A stretch of 64,000 bases of DNA from JAEWWD01 sp964440115 (GTDB lineage Bacteria > Bacillota > Clostridia > Christensenellales > CAG-138). Positions 51,741 to 60,016 of this stretch are shown here, piece after piece. The position numbers and the translations under genes are program-made. Location of the stretch: positions 496,001 to 560,000 of the forward strand of contig CAYTPV010000001.1 of NCBI GenBank assembly GCA_964440115.1, given 5' to 3'. Each line of letters begins with the position of its first letter. Position 1 is the stretch's first letter. The notes under the pieces are model-generated. The model saw only the letters and a program-made list of their open reading frames with translations, did no database searches and had not been told where the DNA came from.

Positions 51741-51775
51741 AACACAAAAGCACCCCTGAAGGGTGCTTTTGTGTT
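51741..51775 (-). terminator. tRNA-Leu terminator
   Basis: AACACAAAAGCACCC-ctgaa-GGGTGCTTTTGTGTT is a perfect 15-bp stem directly after the CCA end of tRNA-Leu; T-rich on the minus strand. Confidence 0.85.
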
Positions 51776-51857
51776 GGTGCGGATGAGGAGATTCGAACTC
51801 CTAAGGTTTCCCCGGCGGATTTTAAGTCCGCTGCGTATGCCGTTCCGCCACATCCGC
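51775..51857 (-). tRNA. tRNA-Leu (anticodon UAA)
   Basis: Read on the minus strand, the acceptor stem GCGGATG pairs with CATCCGC. The anticodon stem-loop is GCGGA-CTTAAAA-TCCGC, giving anticodon TAA, and an extended variable region marks class II. The T arm is AGGAGTTCGAATCTCCT, and the CCA end is encoded. It reads UUA/UUG codons. The 3' end is repeated in the adjacent array. Confidence 0.95.
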
Positions 51858-51957
51858 GTGCTTCAAATATTGTACCATGCGGCGAAGTTTTGTCAATGCA
51901 CATGGCGTTATCCTGTGATAAGCGTACAAAACGGGGTATATTCATTGTAGGGCGTCG

Positions 51958-51986
51958 TTGACATTTTGGACCGTACAAACTACAAT
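51958..51986 (+). promoter_or_regulatory. Promoter of nrdJ
   Basis: TTGACA (51958-51963), 17 bp, TACAAT (51981-51986). The first NrdR box covers the -10, so repressor binding would block polymerase. Confidence 0.8.
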
Positions 51987-51995
51987 ATATGGTGT
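51980..51995 (+). promoter_or_regulatory. NrdR box 1
   Basis: CTACAATATATGGTGT matches the NrdR consensus acaCwAtATaTwGtgt at nearly all fixed positions and overlaps the -10 of nrdJ. Confidence 0.75.
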
Positions 51996-52011
51996 CAATT
52001 TGGAATTTATT

Positions 52012-52027
52012 CCACTATATTTCGTGT
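52012..52027 (+). promoter_or_regulatory. NrdR box 2
   Basis: CCACTATATTTCGTGT matches the NrdR consensus with two or three deviations. It starts 32 bp after box 1, about three helical turns, the spacing known for paired NrdR boxes. Confidence 0.7.
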
Positions 52028-52050
52028 GTATATCGAAAGGAACGAACTCA

Positions 52051-54357
52051 ATGGAGCTAAGCAAAAACGCAATTACGGTGCTCGAACGCCGGTATCTGAC
52101 CAAGGACGCACAGGGTAAACTCACCGAAACGCCGGAGCAGCTGTTCCGCCGCGTTGCACAAGCCGTGGCCGCTGCTGACGCACGGTTCAGCGAAGCAGAC
52201 CCCGAAAATACTGCCCGCGAGTTTTACGACCTGATGACTTCCAAGCGCTTTTTGCCCAACTCGCCAACGCTCATGAACGCGGGCAAACCGCTCGGCCAGC
52301 TTTCCGCGTGCTTCGTACTGCCTGTGGGCGACTCCATGGATGAAATATTCGACGCCGTCAAAAACGCCGCGCTCATTCACAAAAGCGGCGGCGGCACAGG
52401 CTTTTCCTTCTCACGGCTTCGCCCCGCAGGCGCGACTGTGCGCTCCACGGGCGGCGTAGCGTCCGGCCCCATCAGCTTCATGAAAGTGTTCAACTCCGCC
52501 ACCGAAGCCGTCAAACAGGGCGGCACGCGGCGCGGCGCGAATATGGGCATACTGCGCGTGGATCATCCCGATATACTCGAATTTATTCGCTGCAAGCAGG
52601 AAGATGCGCAGATCACCAATTTCAACATCAGCGTGGGCCTCACGGAGGCATTCATGCAGGCTGTTGAAAACAATGAGCCCTACTCTCTGAGGGATCCGCA
52701 CGACGGCAGAGCCGTCAAGGAACTGAACGCCCGCGAGGTATTCGATCTCATCGTGGATATGGCGTGGAGCAACGGCGAACCGGGCATCGTTTTCCTGGAC
52801 AGGCTCAACCGCGACAATATCGTCCCCGACCAAGGAGAAATCGAAAGCACGAATCCGTGCGGGGAGCAGCCTCTGCTGCCGTACGAGAGCTGCAACCTCG
52901 GGTCCATCAACCTTTCCTGCATGCTCAAGCCTGTAAACGGCGGATACGCCGTGGATTACGATATGCTGGGGCAAACGATCGATTCCGCGGTGCACTTCCT
53001 CGATAACGTCATCGAGGTAAATAAATATCCGCTCGATCTGATTGAGGAACGTACCAAAGCCACCCGCAAGGTGGGTCTGGGCGTCATGGGCTTTGCGGAT
53101 ATGCTTTTCCGGCTGGGCGTGCCCTACAACTCTGAAGAAGGCATCGCGCTCGCTGAAGAGCTCATGCGCTTCATTCAGGACCGCTCTCATTCCGCGAGCG
53201 AGAAGCTCGCCGTCACGCGCGGCGCTTTCCCGCTGTTTGAAACGAGCACTCTTGCAAGCGGCAAGCCTATCCGCAACGGCACCTGTACGACCATCGCGCC
53301 GACAGGCACGATATCCATCATCTGCGACGCATCGAGCGGCGTAGAGCCTCTGTTTGCGCTGGCATTCGTGCGCAATGTCATGGACCGCGACTCTTTGCCG
53401 CAGGCGGACGCTTATTTCGAACAGGTCGCTAAACAGGAAGGATTTTATTCGAGCGATCTCATGCGCCGCATCGCGCAGGAGGGCACGCTTGCCCATATCG
53501 ACGAAGTACCTGAGCATATCAAGCGCGTGTTTGTGACCGCGCACGATATATCGCCGGAATATCATATCCGCATGCAGGCAGCGTTCCAGAAGTATACCGA
53601 CAACGCGGTATCCAAGACGGTCAATTTCTCTTCGGAAGCCACGCGCGAGGAAGTTGCGACGGTATACCGCCTTGCGTACTCGCTCGGCTGCAAAGGCGTC
53701 ACCATATACCGCGACGGCAGCCGCAACGAACAGGTGCTCACAGTCGGCACCGGCAGCGCAAAGGAAGCGCCCGCCGCTGCCCCCGCTCCTGCGGTGAACC
53801 CCCGCATTACGCCGCGGCCGCGTCCGGAAGTCACGCGCGGCATCACCGAAAAGGTGGTCATAGGCTGCGGAAATCTGTATGTCACGGTGAATTACGACGA
53901 TAAAGGCATCTGCGAAGTATTCACCAACCTCGGGCGCGCGGGCGGCTGCCCAAGCCAGAGCGAAGCGACGAGCCGTCTTGTTTCGACGGCCTTGCGGTCC
54001 GGTCTGGAAGTGGAGGCAATCATCGAACAGCTCAAAGGTATCCGCTGCCATTCCACGCTGCGCCAGCGCGGGGTAAACCAGAACATCAAAGTACTATCCT
54101 GCCCGGACGCTATAGGCAGAGTGCTTGAAAAGGTGGCGAAGCTGGTTCGCGAAGGCGAACAGATCGGCCTTGGAGCGCAGAACGGCGGCGCTAAGGTGCC
54201 CGCAATCGTTCCTGCCGAAGTCAACGCAGAAGAGATTGCCCCCGCGCAGGATGTATCCCCCCTGCTCAGCAGTCCCTGCCCCGAGTGCGGCGGCTCCATG
54301 GAGCACGAGGGCGGCTGCGTCATCTGCCGAGGCTGCGGCTACAGCCGATGCGGCTAA
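52051..54357 (+). CDS. nrdJ: Adenosylcobalamin-dependent (class II) ribonucleotide reductase
   Basis: A 768-residue enzyme that makes deoxyribonucleotides with a B12-derived radical and works without oxygen. Start 52051 (MELSKNAITVLERRYL) follows AAAGGAAC. Landmarks: FLPNSPTLMNAG, LSACFVLPVGDSMDEIF, the glycine loop HKSGGGTGFSFSRLRP, the radical-site region NPCGEQPLLPYESCNLGSIN (Cys about 270), and APTGTISIICD. The tail from about 590 carries an Ala/Pro linker, a redox segment and a final zinc-ribbon-like CPECGGSMEHEGGCVICRGC with a last CysGly. Control by NrdR is implied by two boxes in the promoter. The nrdJ 3' end and terminator are copied at 57474. Confidence 0.95.
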   Translation: MELSKNAITVLERRYLTKDAQGKLTETPEQLFRRVAQAVAAADARFSEADPENTAREFYDLMTSKRFLPNSPTLMNAGKPLGQLSACFVLPVGDSMDEIFDAVKNAALIHKSGGGTGFSFSRLRPAGATVRSTGGVASGPISFMKVFNSATEAVKQGGTRRGANMGILRVDHPDILEFIRCKQEDAQITNFNISVGLTEAFMQAVENNEPYSLRDPHDGRAVKELNAREVFDLIVDMAWSNGEPGIVFLDRLNRDNIVPDQGEIESTNPCGEQPLLPYESCNLGSINLSCMLKPVNGGYAVDYDMLGQTIDSAVHFLDNVIEVNKYPLDLIEERTKATRKVGLGVMGFADMLFRLGVPYNSEEGIALAEELMRFIQDRSHSASEKLAVTRGAFPLFETSTLASGKPIRNGTCTTIAPTGTISIICDASSGVEPLFALAFVRNVMDRDSLPQADAYFEQVAKQEGFYSSDLMRRIAQEGTLAHIDEVPEHIKRVFVTAHDISPEYHIRMQAAFQKYTDNAVSKTVNFSSEATREEVATVYRLAYSLGCKGVTIYRDGSRNEQVLTVGTGSAKEAPAAAPAPAVNPRITPRPRPEVTRGITEKVVIGCGNLYVTVNYDDKGICEVFTNLGRAGGCPSQSEATSRLVSTALRSGLEVEAIIEQLKGIRCHSTLRQRGVNQNIKVLSCPDAIGRVLEKVAKLVREGEQIGLGAQNGGAKVPAIVPAEVNAEEIAPAQDVSPLLSSPCPECGGSMEHEGGCVICRGCGYSRCG

Positions 54358-54400
54358 ATACAAACAAGCGCCTGGTCTTTTTAGATCAGGCGCTTTTCTT
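54336..54400 (+). repeat. 65-bp direct repeat, left copy (nrdJ 3' end plus terminator)
   Basis: The last seven or so codons of nrdJ and its terminator match 57474-57538 at 61 of 65 positions by eye. Confidence 0.85.
54366..54400 (+). terminator. nrdJ terminator
   Basis: AAGCGCCTGgTCT-tttt-AGAtCAGGCGCTT (one wobble pair) followed by TTCTT, 9 bp after the nrdJ stop. Confidence 0.85.
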
Positions 54401-54617
54401 ATATCTCTCGACACATCCTGGCAACTATTTGGCAACCTATTAAAACTTATCAAATGCGGCGCAAGCCTTGGCGTTGTTCTTGTCTTATTTTCCTTCGGAA
54501 AGATTCGAGTAGAGTCCGAGCTTTGCTTTTATATCTTATGCCCCACCATATTTTGCTTCCCGGTTTCCGCCAAATGAATAGACTTTTCTACCCAACCCGG
54601 TTGCTTTCAGGACAGTT

Positions 54618-56357
54618 CTACACCAATACCGTATCTAGAGGCATTTCGTGCAACACCCAGCGGCCTGTAACAGGATTTTTTTCTGCGGGGGCATAATCCG
54701 CCCAGCATACGGCATTTGCAGCGTAGAGCAAAGCAACACCGCGACGCACTCCTTTTTGCGGTGCAGTTGCGGGGTTCGCCGAAAGGCATTTTACCACTTT
54801 AGCCAACTGAGTATCTTGTCTGTACAAACATGATGGCAAGCGGCCTGTTGAGTTTGTGGAAAGCCGATCACGCACGAGTGTGTCTCGCAGTGTCTTGTCA
54901 TTTACGTTATATAGTGAAACGCAGTACTCTTGTAATACTGCAGTATAATCATCCAGCGAAGTGCTCCACTGAACGCCTGCTTTATGCGCAGCAATACCGA
55001 GCCCGGTATAAAATTCAAACGGTGTCTGATCGCTAGATCGCAACACATAATCTACAGTCAAGCGGAAGCGCCCGCTGTTGTACACCCGCTCCACGGCTTC
55101 TTCCGTATGGTGTAACAGATCAAAATCCTGTGCCAAAAGCCATGGTGTTGTGCGCACTTCATACGGTGCCTTTTCATCGAATTTGCAGGGATAAGCTTGC
55201 GGCTGGCTGCGCATGGCGCTGCCGTGCAGCAATTTCAAAAAGCCAAGCTGCAGCATCTGTGCCCCCAGCGCATATGCCTTGTTGAAACTTTCGGCGAACA
55301 ATGTTAGGTTCTCATAAGGCAATCCTGCAATAAGGTCGATGTGAATATGCATATTGCCCATCGCCACCAGACGTTGAATATTTGCCTGCAAAATAGCGGT
55401 ATTTGTTTTGCGGTTTACGGCCTTAAGCGTTTCTTCACAAAACGACTGCATACCGATTTCCAACTGTACCGCACCCGCAGGCATTTGCGCTAGCAGAGCG
55501 AATGTTTCTTCCCGCAAAATATCACCTGCAATTTCAAAATGAAAACAGATGCCCCGGGGAATTTCTTTACCGTAATGTGCCAATATAAACTGTAAAATTT
55601 TATTTGCATGAACGGCATTGGCATTGAATGTTCGATCTACAAACTTTATCGTGCGCGTACCGCTGTTCGCAAGGTACAGTAATTCTTTTAAAACAGTATC
55701 CAATGAAAAAAAACGCGAAGTGCCACACCGCCCTGACAAACAAAACGCACAGGAGTATGGGCAGCCGCGGCTTGTTTCAAAATAAGCGATACGCCCCTGC
55801 ACCGCTTCGACGTAACCCACTGTAAGCGGCGAGGGTACCGCCACGCTCAGCACACACGGCGCGTTTTCGTATGCAGTGCCGTCCGCGCATCGCCCACAAA
55901 GACCGGCGATCATTTGCTGCATCTGCTCGGGCAAAAGCCCAGACTTTCCCCGGGCAAAAACAGCCCTTAAAAATGCAGGCAGGCTTTCTTCCCCTTCCCC
56001 GGCTAAAATGTAATCTACCTGTATGTTGTTTTGAAGAACATCTTTCGCACAATAGCTTACTTCCGGTCCGCCTAATATCGTGATCACCTTAGGCAGCACT
56101 TTTTTTAGAACAGTGCACAATGCCAGGGTGGCGTCAATATTCCATATATAGCATGAAAATCCAACGACCGCAGGCGCTGCAGCAACAATTCGCTCCAACA
56201 CGTCACCGGATGGTTGATTTACTGAAGCTTCCACAAGACACACACGGCGATATAATTCCGGCGCATAGGCCTTTATGCCTGCCGCCAGACACCAGGGTGC
56301 AGGTGACGCATGCACATATTTTGCGTTTAGCACACTAAGCACCACTGTACCTTCCAT
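54618..56357 (-). CDS. B12-binding-domain radical SAM protein (DUF4080 type)
   Basis: A 579-residue protein; ATG 56357 (MEGTVVLSV) has GGAGG upstream. Residues about 1-140 form the Rossmann-like cobalamin-binding domain (LSVLNAKYVHASPAPWCLAAG, VVGFSCYIWN, TILGGPEVSY). The radical SAM core follows with CPYSCAFCLSG (Cys about 197-204), HIHIDLIAGLPYEN and a C-terminal DUF4080-like domain (about 370-530). Such proteins are common in Clostridia and mostly uncharacterised; many catalyse methylations or ring rearrangements. Its codon use looks slightly more AT-rich than its neighbours. It is the only intact gene in the segment flanked by 65-bp direct repeats. Confidence 0.85.
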   Translation of the reverse strand: MEGTVVLSVLNAKYVHASPAPWCLAAGIKAYAPELYRRVCLVEASVNQPSGDVLERIVAAAPAVVGFSCYIWNIDATLALCTVLKKVLPKVITILGGPEVSYCAKDVLQNNIQVDYILAGEGEESLPAFLRAVFARGKSGLLPEQMQQMIAGLCGRCADGTAYENAPCVLSVAVPSPLTVGYVEAVQGRIAYFETSRGCPYSCAFCLSGRCGTSRFFSLDTVLKELLYLANSGTRTIKFVDRTFNANAVHANKILQFILAHYGKEIPRGICFHFEIAGDILREETFALLAQMPAGAVQLEIGMQSFCEETLKAVNRKTNTAILQANIQRLVAMGNMHIHIDLIAGLPYENLTLFAESFNKAYALGAQMLQLGFLKLLHGSAMRSQPQAYPCKFDEKAPYEVRTTPWLLAQDFDLLHHTEEAVERVYNSGRFRLTVDYVLRSSDQTPFEFYTGLGIAAHKAGVQWSTSLDDYTAVLQEYCVSLYNVNDKTLRDTLVRDRLSTNSTGRLPSCLYRQDTQLAKVVKCLSANPATAPQKGVRRGVALLYAANAVCWADYAPAEKNPVTGRWVLHEMPLDTVLV

Positions 56358-56410
56358 CGTATTTCCTCCGTGTATAATCGTTAATAGTAAACATATTATC
56401 AGCAAATATT

Positions 56411-56962
56411 TTAGCGTGATACAAGGTGCTTGGTATATGGTTCCAGCAAAAACAGGAGTTGCGAAGTAACTTCCTGCACATTACAGGGCATAGAATTATT
56501 GATCCACCATTCCAATACACCAATAAACCCGGACGTTAAAAAATGAGTGGTGACATCATTTAAAAACGCTTTGCTTTCTGACTTTATACCGATAACCTCG
56601 GTAACTGTTTGCGCAATAATGGCACAAGCGACTGCGGAAAAATCCACATCCCTCATTGCTAAGAAGCAGCTTGTATATTGCAAAATTTTTCTCCAAATAT
56701 TCAAATATGCTTTGAAAGGCGCTTGTGTTTAGAGTGGTATCGGCAGTATCGGCACAGTGTTTCAGCAGCAGCTCGACATACATTTCTATGCACTTGTCAA
56801 GCAAGTCGAATTTATCCACGTAATGCAGGTAAACAGTCCCTCGGTTTATGTTTGCATGTTCGGCAATGTCATTAATGGTTATTTTCTCAAAGCTTTTTCG
56901 GCCAACAGATCGATGAAGGTATTCATAATCAACTGCCTTGTTTTTTGTATTCTTCTATCCAC
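56411..56962 (-). pseudogene. Decayed TetR-family regulator (two frameshifts)
   Basis: Read from GTG 56962, the frame gives VDRRIQKTRQLIMNTFIDLLAEKA and then breaks near 56893. The next frame gives the HTH FEKITINDIAEHANINRG with TVYLHYVDKFDLLDKC and a helical segment ending YKLLLSNEG near 56655. A third frame gives DVDFSAVACAIIAQTVTEV and the C-terminus. Together these make a complete TetR protein, so the gene is broken by two frameshifts unless the sequence has errors. It lies 54 bp upstream of the radical SAM gene on the same strand and was probably its regulator. Confidence 0.75.
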
Positions 56963-57117
56963 AAGTATCCCCCCGGATATTCAACAAATTCCAGTAATGT
57001 GTTGAGTTCTCAACAGTTAGAACAACTGTAACTATTGAAATCCCATGCACAAACAGTATACTCAGAATATCAAACATGCGTTGATAAATCAACAAGTGAT
57101 CATTCAAAGGGATGCTT

Positions 57118-57414
57118 ATGAAAATACTGTTTTTTGGCCGCGGCGTTATTGGGACGCACTACGCCTGGGCATTTCAAAATGCAGGCCATACTGTTGAGTT
57201 TTACGTTCGCGAAGGCAGGAAGGCACAATACGGCTCCTATGTAAACTTGGAACTATGGGATGCAAGGCAACACAAAAAAGGCCGGATAGTCAAAGAAAAA
57301 TGACCTATTGTTATTCAGGAAGAGATAAAGGAAAATCACGACTATGACCTTATTTTTATGAGCGTTAACCCCGAGCAGGTAAAGCTACAACATAGTATGC
57401 AAAACGCAATATAG
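57118..57414 (+). pseudogene. Truncated ketopantoate reductase-like gene with in-frame stop
   Basis: From ATG 57118 (AAAGGG upstream) the product is MKILFFGRGVIGTHYAWAFQ, the NAD(P)-binding start of an ApbA/PanE-type reductase. A TGA stops it at 57301-57303. The same frame then continues with PIVIQEEIKENHDYDLIFMSVNPEQV, the expected second part of the Rossmann fold, and ends at 57414. The remaining two-thirds of the gene are missing. Confidence 0.75.
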
Positions 57415-57473
57415 TTACGCGCCAGTCGAAAAATAACGTCAATACGCTGCAGCGTTTGATTACGCCGCCAGTT

Positions 57474-57538
57474 CGGCTGCAGCCGGTGCGGCTAAATACA
57501 AACAAGCGCCTGATCTTGTTAGATCAGGCGCTTTTCTT
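57474..57538 (+). repeat. 65-bp direct repeat, right copy
   Basis: This copy of the nrdJ end still reads GCSRCG and stop in one frame, followed by the duplicated terminator hairpin. The hairpin now lies just after the P450 stop and may terminate that gene. Confidence 0.85.
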
Positions 57539-57542
57539 GCAT

Positions 57543-58808
57543 CTAAATTGACTCCGTTCGTTTGATGTTTCTCATAATAATGCCGCTCGCGGGCAGCGAT
57601 GGAATTTTAGCCAGGCTGTAACTGAAATCCTGCTCCGGAATATCATATGTCATTTGAGTAACCAGAAAATCAACGCAGACTTTCATGATTTCCACAGTAA
57701 CCCCTTCGCCCGGGCAACGGTGAGAAATTGCAGGGTCGCTTCCTCCCTGCGGAATAAACTTGAACGCATTGCCGCTCCAGCCCTCAAAACGTTCAGGACG
57801 AAATTTATCCGGGTTCTTCCAGATCCGGGGATCATGATTCGTTCCATAAATATCAAGGAGAACGAGCATTCCTTTTTTGAATTCACACTGGTTATAGACA
57901 AACTCTTTCTTTACTCTTGCACCCAGAAATGGTCCGAAAGGATAATATCTTCTTACCTCCTGCACGAACATCTCCAAATACTCGCTGCCTTTTGATTTCA
58001 GCTTTTCTCTGCATTCCGGGTATAGATGCAACGCCAAAGCCGCAAACGCAATATAGGTGGAGATAGCTACAACAGGCCGCAGTACGTTAATGAGTTCTAT
58101 GGCGGCCATATGGGAAGCCAACGGAAGGCCGTTGAGCTGCTTATGGAACGCCATTGCATAAAGCGCCGTATTTGCGCCAGCCTCTGTTTTGCCTTCCCGT
58201 ATATTTTCTATGATTGTTTGTATCCATTGCTCCGCTTCTTTTCTGGCGGCCCGCCCTCTCCAGTGGCGCGGTCCGACTGCTCCGAACGCATCGACCATTG
58301 CGCTGAACATTTCAGCTTTTTCCCTTACCTGTAAATCATGAAGCGGCACACCTGCCCACTCACATACAGCCCGGCATAAAATCGCATTCATTTCATCAAA
58401 CAATACTATTCGATTTACCCGTTCCCATTTCGAAACGGACGCTTTGAGCATTTCCAGTACCAATCCGGACAGTCTCTTTTGTTCCGATACAGGTACCAGC
58501 GAAAGAAACAGATTTTTTCGGTGAATATGCGCTTGTGAGTCCATCGTTTGTATGGCGTTTTCCCCGAACAGCGTTTTCTGTACTCGCTTTGGCGCAGCGC
58601 CGTTCCTTTGAAACAACTGCTGATCGTAGAATTTTTTCGCCGCTTTCTCTCCGCTCATGCAGATTACCTTTTGTCCCATAACGCGCGTGATAAACAGATC
58701 GGTCTGATATTGATCCATTCTGTTTCCGATAAACTCATACCCCTCTTTCATGAGGGCAAGGGTGTTATCAAGGCATTTTTCGTGCGGAACATGTTTTTGT
58801 GCGGACAC
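57543..58808 (-). CDS. Cytochrome P450 of the CYP152 (fatty-acid peroxygenase) family
   Basis: About 421 residues from GTG 58808; an in-frame ATG at 58898 adds 30 residues. The GTG choice fits the length of Bacillus CYP152A1 (about 417), and GGCAGGG lies upstream. From memory it matches that enzyme along its length: PHEKCLDNTLALMKEGYEFI, RVMGQKVICMSG, AHIHRKNLFLSL, VDAFGAVGPRHWRGRAAR, MAAIELINVLRPVVAIS, FVQEVRRYYPFGPFLGA, and the haem-thiolate loop HRCPGEGVT. The ELINVLRPVVAI helix with the conserved Arg binding the fatty-acid carboxylate is the peroxygenase mark. It uses hydrogen peroxide to hydroxylate or decarboxylate fatty acids. Confidence 0.92.
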   Translation of the reverse strand: MSAQKHVPHEKCLDNTLALMKEGYEFIGNRMDQYQTDLFITRVMGQKVICMSGEKAAKKFYDQQLFQRNGAAPKRVQKTLFGENAIQTMDSQAHIHRKNLFLSLVPVSEQKRLSGLVLEMLKASVSKWERVNRIVLFDEMNAILCRAVCEWAGVPLHDLQVREKAEMFSAMVDAFGAVGPRHWRGRAARKEAEQWIQTIIENIREGKTEAGANTALYAMAFHKQLNGLPLASHMAAIELINVLRPVVAISTYIAFAALALHLYPECREKLKSKGSEYLEMFVQEVRRYYPFGPFLGARVKKEFVYNQCEFKKGMLVLLDIYGTNHDPRIWKNPDKFRPERFEGWSGNAFKFIPQGGSDPAISHRCPGEGVTVEIMKVCVDFLVTQMTYDIPEQDFSYSLAKIPSLPASGIIMRNIKRTESI

Positions 58809-58970
58809 TCCATTTTCCCTGCCTAATTCTATAGCATTATTAGCTTCTAGTAAATTTCGGTCTTGTGCAGTAATATGCACTATGCAGTTCTTTTCCATGC
58901 ACAGAGCGACCGGCTTAGGCTCAACATCAAACAGCGCACGGGGTCCGTATATCGATATTCAGGTATAAAG

Positions 58971-58993
58971 AAAAATGCCGCGCTGTGCGGCAT
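58971..58993 (-). terminator. Terminator after the rubredoxin gene
   Basis: On the minus strand ATGCCGC-acagc-GCGGCAT is followed by TTTTTCTTT. Confidence 0.8.
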
Positions 58994-59109
58994 CCTGATA
59001 TACTATGGTTTCTGCCCAAATAGAGAACCATGGCTCCCGTGAAACTTCGTCTGCCCGAGGCTGTTGGGAAAAGAAATCGCCGGTCAGATTTCCTGCCGGC
59101 GAAACTTGC

Positions 59110-59265
59110 TTATGCGGGATTGAACATGTCCTTGCCTACGCCGCAGATGGGGCAGGTCCAGTCGTCGGGAAGATCATCGAAAGCGGTGCCGGGCGCCACG
59201 CCATTATCGGGATCGCCTACGGCAGGGTCGTATTCATAGCCACAAACAGAACAAACGTATACCAT
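59110..59265 (-). CDS. Rubredoxin
   Basis: A 51-residue one-iron electron carrier. ATG 59265 has GGAGG upstream. Both CxxCG knuckles are present (VCSVCGYEYDP and CPICGVGKDMF), with the conserved aromatic residues and DDLPDDWTCP between. It passes electrons to peroxide- or oxygen-detoxifying enzymes or other partners in anaerobes. It follows the DUF1858 gene by about 47 bp. Confidence 0.96.
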   Translation of the reverse strand: MVYVCSVCGYEYDPAVGDPDNGVAPGTAFDDLPDDWTCPICGVGKDMFNPA

Positions 59266-59312
59266 AACATACCTCCTGCTTTTATTTACAGTTTTATAAT
59301 AGACTGAATTAA

Positions 59313-59519
59313 TTACGCGTTCTTCGATGCCAGATAATCGTTGATACGGCCAACCAGCTCGTCCGAATCGATGCCGTGCACCGCGCAGGCCTGACCAAGA
59401 TCTTCGCCGTGCGCCATGATGCATCCCAGGCAGTGCATGCCGGACGCCATCAGGATATCCGCGATACCCCGGTCGGCTTCAATGATTTCGGCGATGGTCA
59501 TGTCTTTGTTGACTTGCAT
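59313..59519 (-). CDS. DUF1858 domain protein
   Basis: A 68-residue protein with the DUF1858 pattern: MTIAEIIEADRGIADILMASGMHCLGC, with the Cys pair CLGC near residue 31. The family is often linked to hybrid-cluster and redox proteins and may bind a metal or form a redox disulfide; function is unproven. AGGAGG precedes the ATG. It lies between the zinc-ribbon membrane protein and rubredoxin, forming a small redox cluster. Confidence 0.88.
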   Translation of the reverse strand: MQVNKDMTIAEIIEADRGIADILMASGMHCLGCIMAHGEDLGQACAVHGIDSDELVGRINDYLASKNA

Positions 59520-59537
59520 ATGCTTCCTCCTCTGTCA

Positions 59538-59957
59538 TCAGGATTTTATTTCAAACTTATTTCCGCACCGCGTACAGGTGACCCTGAGTTTTCCCTTGCC
59601 GCGCGGCACGCGCAGACGCTGCGCGCACTGGGGGCAAATAAAATACTTGAACTTGCGGCGCTCCGCAAACGTGGGCGAAGTACGGGCAGCGCGTACGCCG
59701 CCTGAAAACAGGCCGCGGACTTTTGCGCTAAACGGCACCCACCAGGATGAAAATTTGGCGTTTTCCCGGCTTCTCGCGCTGAAATTCCGCGAGAACATCC
59801 GCAGCACCACCACAACGATGCATACCGTGGACAAAGCGGAGAACGCATAGCGAACCGGGCTTTCGTAATGCAGGAACATCGACGCCAGCGCGATGCAGAC
59901 GGCTGTTATACCCAGCACGCGATTTAGCTGATCGTTTCCGTATCGTCCTTGAAACAT
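59538..59957 (-). CDS. Two-helix membrane protein with C-terminal zinc ribbon
   Basis: A 139-residue protein: two transmembrane helices (about 12-31 and 36-56), a basic loop, then a zinc ribbon with CPQCAQRLRVPRGKGKLRVTC and CTRCG (about 110-132). The CPxC...CxxC spacing resembles MJ0042/zinc-ribbon domains. AAGGAG precedes the ATG. Function unknown; only 18 bp separate it from the DUF1858 gene, so they are likely cotranscribed. Confidence 0.75.
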   Translation of the reverse strand: MFQGRYGNDQLNRVLGITAVCIALASMFLHYESPVRYAFSALSTVCIVVVVLRMFSRNFSARSRENAKFSSWWVPFSAKVRGLFSGGVRAARTSPTFAERRKFKYFICPQCAQRLRVPRGKGKLRVTCTRCGNKFEIKS

Positions 59958-60016
59958 ACCGCACTCTCCTTATAATACCACACAATGCGCCGCTTCACGC
60001 AGCGCGCAGAAATTTT

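Noticed and set aside
51190..51853. Overlapping open frames in the satellite array
   Set aside because: They restart in every unit, run through tRNA sequence and hairpins, and have no domain.
52411..54051. A 546-codon open frame antisense to nrdJ
   Set aside because: It mirrors the codon structure of nrdJ, has no recognisable domain or ribosome-binding site, and GC-rich third positions commonly create such shadows.
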